From Acinetobacter kookii (GTDB lineage Bacteria > Pseudomonadota > Gammaproteobacteria > Pseudomonadales > Moraxellaceae): a DNA stretch of 64,000 nt. Below the pieces are notes generated by a model, which saw only the letters and a list, made by a program, of their open reading frames with translations, had not been told where the DNA came from and ran no database searches. The DNA lies in the NCBI RefSeq assembly GCF_900096895.1, contig NZ_FMYO01000003.1, positions 124,001-188,000 on the forward strand. The letters run 5' to 3'. Position 1 is the stretch's first letter, and each line of letters starts with the position of its first letter. The position numbers and the translations under genes are program-made. Below are positions 63,086-64,000 of the stretch, one piece after another.

Positions 63086-64000
63086 TTACTCTTCTTCTGC
63101 GGCAGGTAACAGCATCAGAATGGATTCATTGAGCAAATTCACAATGTCTTCCAGCATGTCTGGATCATACAGATTTTCATCCAGCAATACTGAACCGCCA
63201 TCCGCCAACTGTTTTAAAATTGGGGAAAAAGCTTCAGAAATACAAATGCCTTCACCATTGGCCCAGAACAGCAGTTCACCTTCAGCTTCAGTATAGAGCA
63301 GGCGAGATGCCGGCTCGAGCATGAGTGAATAGCCCTGATCCAACGCTTCTTCCAGGTCACCTGTACCAATGGCTTCCGCCTCTGGAATATTTTCAGGATA
63401 TTTTGGTTCTGACATCAGGCTCATCAGGGCATCTTCAAGCACGGCCGGATTTTGCAATTGCGCCAAAAGTTCAGTTTTTAAGTACTCAAGTTCATTCTGT
63501 GTGATTTGACCAATCGGGCTGATTTTGTCACGCAGAATGTCTTTTAACGGGTTCTTGAGCAATTGATCAGCAGCAAATTTATCACTGACACGATCCATCA
63601 TTTCTGCCACGTTCGGCATGCGGAAACCGAAAGAGAAGGTCAGGCAGTCATCTTCCGCTACGCCGTAGTGCGATAAACCCGGTGGTACGTATAGCAAATC
63701 ACCCGGGGCAAGCACCTCATCAAAATTGACGTCCATGTCCGGGAGTAACTTTAAAGGTTGCCCTTCAACGAATTCAGTTTCGGCATCACACATTTGTCCC
63801 AGTTGCCAACGACGGTGGCCGTAACCCTGTACAAGGAACACATCATAAAAATCGAAGTGTTTACCGACAGAACCTCCTTTTTGTGCATATGACACCATGA
63901 TGTCATCGCGACGCCACTGCGGGATAAAAGGAAATTTCTTCCACAGTTCTGCCAGATCAAATGAATAATGATCTACCGCCTGAACCAGTAGGGTCCAGAG
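63086..64000 (-). CDS. roxA: Ribosomal protein L16 arginine hydroxylase, partial (5' end outside window)
   Basis: RoxA (YcfD) is an Fe(II)/2-oxoglutarate JmjC oxygenase that hydroxylates an arginine of ribosomal protein L16. The frame is open to the window edge, giving 304 residues without a start (E. coli has 373). The iron site His-x-Asp is in GKHFDFYDVFLVQG, and the distal His in PPGLSHYGVAEDDC is followed by FSFGFR, as in YcfD. A C-terminal helical domain follows. An internal Met at 63898 is not the start, because conserved sequence continues upstream (SFDLAELWKKFPFIPQWRRD). Confidence 0.9.
   Translation of the reverse strand, partial: LWTLLVQAVDHYSFDLAELWKKFPFIPQWRRDDIMVSYAQKGGSVGKHFDFYDVFLVQGYGHRRWQLGQMCDAETEFVEGQPLKLLPDMDVNFDEVLAPGDLLYVPPGLSHYGVAEDDCLTFSFGFRMPNVAEMMDRVSDKFAADQLLKNPLKDILRDKISPIGQITQNELEYLKTELLAQLQNPAVLEDALMSLMSEPKYPENIPEAEAIGTGDLEEALDQGYSLMLEPASRLLYTEAEGELLFWANGEGICISEAFSPILKQLADGGSVLLDENLYDPDMLEDIVNLLNESILMLLPAAEEE

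Overview
The window is a 64 kb stretch of a moderately AT-rich gammaproteobacterial chromosome. Gene content and order point to Moraxellaceae, most likely Acinetobacter. The grounds are kdsD-kdsC-lptCAB, fdxA-mutS, trmJ-cysE, prmA-(zinc ribbon)-fis-purH-purD, a full-length outer-membrane biogenesis cluster without lpxB, a standalone cpoB-like gene, and paired BASS transporters. The genus is an inference from layout and protein style, not from a search.

Layout. 1-3.05 kb: end of kdsD, then kdsC, lptC, lptA, lptB (Kdo synthesis and LPS export). 3.2-7.5 kb: yigZ-type gene, hexapeptide acyltransferase, tandem universal stress protein, then leftward O-methyltransferase, an M15-type lipoprotein and ferredoxin. 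7.7-19.1 kb, all leftward: mutS, a large alpha/beta-hydrolase lipoprotein, a repeat-type lipoprotein, cysE, trmJ, dnaE. 19.5-22.2 kb: metQ, metN, metI (methionine uptake). 22.2-23.1 kb: gene-poor spacer with a 307-bp IS4-like non-autonomous element. 23.1-28.7 kb leftward: prmA, zinc-ribbon protein, fis, purH, purD. 28.8-31.5 kb: two BASS-family paralogues and a secreted Met/Gln/Pro-rich protein. 31.75-35.6 kb rightward: mnmG, MFS transporter, small unknown protein. 35.7-38.2 kb leftward: ntrB-ntrC. 38.6-51 kb rightward: rimO, pyrH, frr, uppS, cdsA, dxr, rseP, bamA, skp, lpxD, fabZ, lpxA. 51-55.7 kb: cpoB-like gene, 4.5S SRP RNA, recX, recA, hslR, HAD phosphatase. 55.7-60 kb: cysQ, histidine phosphatase, rpsT, NAD(P)-binding protein, rraA-like gene, double GST-N protein. 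60.3-62.8 kb: a LuxR-type response regulator and its membrane kinase. 63.1 kb to the end: roxA-like L16 hydroxylase, cut by the window edge.

Much of the window serves the cell envelope: Kdo and LPS transport, lipid A synthesis, undecaprenyl-PP, CDP-DAG, BamA, Skp, RseP and CpoB. The rest is core nucleic-acid and translation maintenance (dnaE, mutS, recA/recX, mnmG, rimO, prmA, frr, rpsT, SRP RNA, roxA) and metabolism (cysE, cysQ, metNIQ, purHD, ntrBC).

I saw no CRISPR array, tRNA, rRNA, prophage, complete insertion sequence or defence island. The most unusual item is at 22804-23110: a transposase-less element with IS4-like ends and an 11-bp target duplication. It sits exactly in the dyad centre of what was a perfect terminator hairpin downstream of purD, and it carries an inward-pointing terminator-like hairpin at each end. 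The fis upstream region is second: four T-tracts phased at 10-11 bp above an extended -10 motif, plus a perfect 9-bp-arm palindrome nearer the gene.
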